Positions 60,778-64,000 of a stretch of DNA of 64,000 nt are shown here, piece after piece. The stretch is taken from positions 120,481 to 184,480 of the forward strand of contig NZ_KQ758621.1 of assembly GCF_001457035.1 (NCBI RefSeq). Reading direction: 5' to 3'. The stretch comes from Fictibacillus enclensis. Its GTDB lineage: Bacteria; Bacillota; Bacilli; Bacillales; Fictibacillaceae. The notes beneath the pieces are model-generated. The model searched no databases. It was not told the origin of the DNA and saw only the letters and a program-made list of their open reading frames with translations. How positions within the stretch are numbered: the stretch's first letter is position 1; each line of letters starts with the position of its first letter. The position numbers and the translations under genes were made by a program.

Positions 60778-61494
60778 ATGTCATTAAAAGGAAAACGTGT
60801 AGTCGTAATAGGAGGTACTTCTGGTATCGGATTATCCACAGCAAAGGCATTTCTTGATGAATCTGCTCAAGTCATTATTGCAAGTCGTTCAGAGGCAAAA
60901 CTATCGGATGCAAAGAATGTACTCGGTGGTAATGTGGAAGGATACAATATTGATTTTCGCAGTGAAGAAAAACTAGCTGACTTTTTTAAAATGGTAGGTA
61001 ATTTTGATCACCTTGTCGTTACGGCAGGTGAAGGTGCAATGGGTCATTTTAGTGACTTACCTGTTGCGGATGTTAGAGAAGCGTTTGATAGTAAGTTTTG
61101 GGGGCAATACTCAACCGTTCGTGCTGCTATTCCGTACTTAAATGATACCAGTTCTATCACATTGACCTCTGGTGTTTATGGAATCCGTCCGCCACAGGGG
61201 GCAACTACACTTGCTTCGATCAATTCAGCGATCGATGGCTTGGTTAGAGGGCTTTCAGTAGACCTGGCCCCTATACGGGTAAATGTTGTTTCACCTGGTA
61301 TCGTAGACACCCCACTCTACGGAGGGATGCCTGACGAGCAAAGACAAAATTTATACAGCAACATTGCACAGCAGCTACCTGTTAATCGCGTGGCACAGCC
61401 TGAAGACATTGCAGAGGCCTACGTGTACTTAGTGAAAAATGGTTTTACAACCGGTACTGCTCTTCTTATTGATGGAGGAGCACATTTGGTGTAA
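60778..61494 (+). CDS. Short-chain dehydrogenase/reductase without a canonical YxxxK
   Basis: 238 residues. GGTSGIGLSTAKAF binds NAD(P), VVTAGEG replaces NNAG, and catalytic Ser is in TLTSGVYGIR. Where YxxxK should stand the sequence is GATTLASINSAIDGL. C-terminus GTALLIDGGAHLV is normal. AGGAGGG before ATG. SDRs of this kind occur in stress operons; the missing Tyr/Lys implies a different mechanism or a binding role. Confidence 0.83.
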   Translation: MSLKGKRVVVIGGTSGIGLSTAKAFLDESAQVIIASRSEAKLSDAKNVLGGNVEGYNIDFRSEEKLADFFKMVGNFDHLVVTAGEGAMGHFSDLPVADVREAFDSKFWGQYSTVRAAIPYLNDTSSITLTSGVYGIRPPQGATTLASINSAIDGLVRGLSVDLAPIRVNVVSPGIVDTPLYGGMPDEQRQNLYSNIAQQLPVNRVAQPEDIAEAYVYLVKNGFTTGTALLIDGGAHLV

Positions 61495-61517
61495 GTGAGC
61501 ATTAATATGTTATTTTT

Positions 61518-61553
61518 GTGGCTATACTACAACATGTTTAGCCACATTTTTTT
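61518..61553 (+). terminator. Terminator after the SDR gene
   Basis: GTGGCTA/TAGCCAC stem followed by a run of seven T, ending the trx-pfpI-pfpI-sdr transcript. Confidence 0.85.
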
Positions 61554-61633
61554 AAAAAATTATAATCCAGTTTTTCAATAAATGGTAATAAAGGAATTGT
61601 CGTTCAAGAAAAACAAGGTGAGTTTTGAAAGGA

Positions 61634-62542
61634 ATGATGAAATTGAGTTTACATGACCATGAAAAAATATTGAGAATGAAGCATTCACTTGAAAAACGTA
61701 TCGTAACTTTAGCTGATGGAACCTTTCTTCCAAGTATTGGTCAAGGAACATGGTACATGGGTGAAAATCCTCAAATGAAAAACAAAGAAATCAAAGCTTT
61801 GCAATTTGGAATAGAACTAGGCATGAAGCTAATCGATACGGCTGAAATGTACGGAAATGGCGATTCCGAACGTTTGGTTGGTGAGGCAATCAAGGGGCGT
61901 AGAGATAAAGTTTTTTTAGTATCGAAAGTATATCCTCATCATTCCGGCTTAGATTTGATTGAAAGCGCATGTGAAAATAGTCTAAAACGATTAGGAACAG
62001 ATTATCTTGATTTGTATCTTTTACACTGGAGAGGCCGTGTTCCTTTGGCAGAAACGATTGAAGGAATGGAGAAACTGCGCAAGGATGGTAAAATTGCAAG
62101 ATGGGGAGTTTCTAATTTTGATACGGAAGATATGATTGAGTTGTGGAATACCCCTAACGGAAAAAAATGTGTGACAAATCAAGTGTTATATCATCTGGGT
62201 TCTAGAGGAATTGATTATGATCTCCTGCCCTGGCATCATGAACATAAAATGCCAATTATGGCCTATAGTCCCCTGGCCCAGGGAGGAAGCTTAAGAAGAC
62301 AATTACTAAGCGATCCAACCATCATTGAGATTGCGGAAAAATACAATATGCAACCATTACAAATTGCTCTTGCGTGGACCATTCGTTCGAACAACGTAAT
62401 TGCTATCCCAAAAGCTGTTAAGGAAGAACATGTTTTAGCCAATGCTCAAGCTGCTACGATTCAATTGACCATAGAAGATCTGAACAGACTTGACGAGGTA
62501 TTTCCAAAACCAACAAGAAAAACACCTTTGGATATTATATAA
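61634..62542 (+). CDS. Aldo/keto reductase
   Basis: About 302 residues. Tetrad visible: Asp and Tyr in LIDTAEMYGNG, Lys in LVSKVYPHH, His in YLLHWRGRVP. NADPH site IRSNNVIAIPKAVKEEH. AAAGGA is close to both ATG 61634 and ATG 61637, so the exact start is uncertain. Reduces aldehydes or ketones; suits the stress group. Its 3' end overlaps a convergent small gene. Confidence 0.86.
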   Translation: MMKLSLHDHEKILRMKHSLEKRIVTLADGTFLPSIGQGTWYMGENPQMKNKEIKALQFGIELGMKLIDTAEMYGNGDSERLVGEAIKGRRDKVFLVSKVYPHHSGLDLIESACENSLKRLGTDYLDLYLLHWRGRVPLAETIEGMEKLRKDGKIARWGVSNFDTEDMIELWNTPNGKKCVTNQVLYHLGSRGIDYDLLPWHHEHKMPIMAYSPLAQGGSLRRQLLSDPTIIEIAEKYNMQPLQIALAWTIRSNNVIAIPKAVKEEHVLANAQAATIQLTIEDLNRLDEVFPKPTRKTPLDII

Positions 62543-62743
62543 AATGAATGGGGACAAAGGATATGTACTCTTTGCCTCCTTTAAATATCCATGATAATCT
62601 TCATATTCTAGAAGAACTTCATCATAATTATAGTACCCATCATTCGTGTAGGCTCCTTCCACTACAGCCTGTCCGCACTTTGGGCAGTATAGGCTGTCTC
62701 TTTGCCAAGAAAATTCTTGGCCACAATAAATAAAGACTTCCAT
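62435..62743 (-). CDS. Small zinc-ribbon-like protein with one cysteine lost
   Basis: Begins MEVFIYCGQEFSWQRDSLYC and continues PKCGQAVVEGAYTNDGYYNY. AGGAGG lies before ATG 62743, and a TTGAAA-N17-TATATT promoter lies upstream. A ribbon needs two Cys-x-x-Cys pairs; the first has only one Cys (F-I-Y-C), so metal binding may be weakened. The last 35 or so codons are antisense to the aldo/keto reductase and may result from loss of an earlier stop. Function unknown. Confidence 0.6.
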   Translation of the reverse strand: MEVFIYCGQEFSWQRDSLYCPKCGQAVVEGAYTNDGYYNYDEVLLEYEDYHGYLKEAKSTYPLSPFILYNIQRCFSCWFWKYLVKSVQIFYGQLNRSSLSIG

Positions 62744-62788
62744 ATCTATCGCCTCCTAAGAGAAAGAAAGAATTTACCTTACACCTAT

Positions 62789-62817
62789 AATATAAAAAGA
62801 GGGGAATTTCGTTTCAA
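62789..62817 (-). promoter_or_regulatory. Sigma-A promoter of the zinc-ribbon-like gene
   Basis: Minus strand TTGAAA (62812-62817), 17-base spacer, TATATT (62789-62794), about 45 bases before the start codon. Confidence 0.65.
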
Positions 62818-62952
62818 CTAAAAAAAACCATTCTTCTTCGTATGTATTGATTTATTTTTGGCTATATTGCAGCAAGCAGGATTTAGCCTTGATATGAAAA
62901 AGAAACTTGCTGATTAGACAGGTTTTTCTTTTATATCTTAAAAAACTAATTA

Positions 62953-62981
62953 TTGAGAATAATCTGAATTTATGTTATAAT
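62953..62981 (+). promoter_or_regulatory. Strong sigma-A promoter of a short transcript
   Basis: TTGAGA, exactly 17 bases, TATAAT. It leads into a roughly 107-base unit ended by a terminator at 63071-63095. Confidence 0.75.
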
Positions 62982-62988
62982 ACATTTA

Positions 62989-63095
62989 AAGAATGGCCTC
63001 TTACCTTCTTGCCCTAAGTCTAAGATTTCATATGAAACTAAGTTTTTTCTTCGATAAAAGATTTTTTAAAGCCTCGCATTTTTGCGAGGCTTTTT
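62989..63095 (+). ncRNA. Candidate small RNA or attenuated leader
   Basis: Unit between the promoter at 62953-62981 and a clear terminator GCCTCGC-ATTTTT-GCGAGGC-TTTTT. It holds a 12-bp palindrome TTTCATATGAAA (63028-63039). An open frame from the ATG at 62993 runs through the terminator and has no ribosome site, so it is unlikely to be a protein. It could be an independent small RNA or an attenuator for the cysteine-cluster gene 64 bases on. Confidence 0.55.
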
Positions 63096-63158
63096 CATAT
63101 GTTAATTACACTACTAATCTAACAGGAATGATAAAAATATTTATTAAGGAGTGTAAAT

Positions 63159-63509
63159 ATGGAGACATTACCATGTCAAGGTTGTAAAGGGTTATGTTGC
63201 GGTCCTGTTCCTGTCAGTGTAGGCGAAGTTAAGATTATAAAAAAGAAAATAAAATCCATGCCTATTAAAGTACGTTTAGATTTAGAGAATCAAAGCAGAT
63301 ATTATGGAACATGTATTTTTTATGATTTAGATAAAGATAGATGTGGCATACACTCCGTAAGACCAGAAATTTGCCGTAAGTTTGGATATTACAAAGAATT
63401 GGTTTGTTTTCGAAAACCAGAGTTAGCGACAAAGAGCTTAAATAAATTTGTTGAAGGAAAGCATGCAGGAATTTTAACGTTGGATATTACCTGGGAAGAC
63501 TTTAGATAG
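63159..63509 (+). CDS. YkgJ-family cysteine-cluster protein
   Basis: 116 residues. Cysteines at LPCQGCKGLCCGPVPVS, GTCIFYDLDKDRCGIH and RPEICRKFGYYKELVC match the YkgJ/Fe-or-Zn chelating family. AAGGAG before ATG. Probably binds iron or zinc. Twelve bases before an aldo/keto reductase, so likely cotranscribed. Exact role unknown. Confidence 0.8.
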   Translation: METLPCQGCKGLCCGPVPVSVGEVKIIKKKIKSMPIKVRLDLENQSRYYGTCIFYDLDKDRCGIHSVRPEICRKFGYYKELVCFRKPELATKSLNKFVEGKHAGILTLDITWEDFR

Positions 63510-63521
63510 GGGGATATATCA

Positions 63522-64000
63522 ATGAAAAAACGAGCACTTGGTGAAAACGGTCCTTTGGTTTCTGAGATTGGTCTCGGTTGTATGGGGATGTCATGGCTAT
63601 ATGGTAAAACTGATCGAAACGAAAGTATTGCAACAATCCATGCGGCACTTGAGGAAGGCATTACACTCTTTGATACAGGGGATTTCTATGGCGATGGACA
63701 CAATGAATTACTTCTACGTGAAGCATTCCAAGGAATCCAACGGGAAAATGTGTTTATTTCAGTAAAATTCGATGGCAAGCTACACTCTCAGGGCAAGAGT
63801 CATCCAAAGAGTGATAACCACCCTAATACAGTAAAGAATTTCCTTGAGGATACCCTACTGCGCCTAGGTGTTGAATACATCGATCTTTATCAACCTGGCA
63901 CAGCCTGCATCGATCCAAGCGTTCCAATTGAAGAAACGGTTGGTGCAATTGCCGATATGGTAAAGAAGGGATATGTGCGTTACATTGGTCTTTCTGAAGT
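63522..64000 (+). CDS. Aldo/keto reductase, 5' part only
   Basis: At least 159 residues, running off the window. LGENGPLVSEIGLGCMGMSW is the usual AKR start. Asp/Tyr in LFDTGDFYGDGHNE and Lys in ISVKFDGK are present. The position of the catalytic His reads IDLYQPGTACID, without His, as in some AKR branches that have DLYQPARLDP here. GGGGG before ATG. Substrate unknown. Confidence 0.82.
   Translation, partial: MKKRALGENGPLVSEIGLGCMGMSWLYGKTDRNESIATIHAALEEGITLFDTGDFYGDGHNELLLREAFQGIQRENVFISVKFDGKLHSQGKSHPKSDNHPNTVKNFLEDTLLRLGVEYIDLYQPGTACIDPSVPIEETVGAIADMVKKGYVRYIGLSE

Noticed and set aside
62951..62970. Fur-box-like sequence around ATTGAGAATAATCTGAAT
   Set aside because: Only about six of eight dyad positions match and the region is already explained as a promoter.
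62993..63187. 64-codon open frame beginning at an ATG
   Set aside because: No ribosome site, runs through a strong terminator and overlaps the start of the cysteine-cluster gene; composition looks non-coding.

Overview
The window looks like chromosomal DNA of an aerobic, endospore-forming Bacillaceae species (Bacillus or a close relative such as Fictibacillus; genus not resolved). Evidence: AGGAGG-type ribosome sites, frequent TTG/GTG starts, a GerA-type germination operon, a complete yraG-yraF-adhB-yraE-yraD spore-coat operon in Bacillus subtilis order, a B. subtilis-like frl operon, a KinB-like sporulation kinase, and three CUT1 ABC importers without their own ATPase. No rRNA, tRNA, CRISPR array, complete IS element or prophage was seen.

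Layout. 1-0.8 kb: frameshifted PhyH-type dioxygenase, cut by the window edge. 1.1-6.8 kb: frlR facing frlB-frlO-frlN-frlM-frlD (use of fructosamines/Amadori products). 7-9.2 kb: sensor kinase and SGNH hydrolase. 9.4-11.3 kb: Gfo/Idh/MocA oxidoreductase plus ThuA-like protein. 11.7-13.6 kb: TetR/MFS pair with a perfect 20-bp operator. 13.7-17.3 kb: germinant receptor. 17.5-21.3 kb: royal-jelly-like beta-propeller, a dispersed repeat and spore-coat genes. 21.5-26.4 kb: XRE-PAS regulator and a formate dehydrogenase-like group. 26.4-28.4 kb: NimT/CynX-type exporter and an unknown anchored protein.

28.5-56.1 kb is one long, mostly minus-strand carbohydrate region made of three regulator-plus-enzyme modules. 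(i) An AraC regulator with an ABC importer, DUF624, DUF2264, a 2-hydroxyacid dehydrogenase, three Gfo/Idh/MocA proteins and three TIM-barrel isomerases. (ii) A second AraC regulator with Gfo, DUF993 and a TIM barrel. (iii) A LacI regulator with a TIM barrel, an ABC importer and two Gfo proteins. With the ThuA module this gives seven Gfo/Idh/MocA proteins and five xylose-isomerase-like TIM barrels. The repeated pairing of these two families resembles oxidative (3-keto-sugar) glycoside breakdown, so I infer that this region imports and dismantles unusual glycosides; the substrates are unknown. An AT-rich islet with two small membrane proteins and a gene remnant lies between modules ii and iii.

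56.8-64 kb: galE, then a redox-stress group. An Rrf2 regulator, a 44-residue stress-type protein, a truncated thioredoxin joined to a DJ-1/PfpI gene, a second DJ-1/PfpI protein, an SDR and aldo-keto reductases lie around at least four copies of the operator ACTGTAA-N9-TTACAGT. I infer an autoregulated Rrf2 stress regulon in which a deletion has fused trxA to the first pfpI. A short transcription unit with its own promoter and terminator (about 63.0 kb) precedes a YkgJ-like cysteine-cluster protein and a last aldo-keto reductase cut by the right edge.
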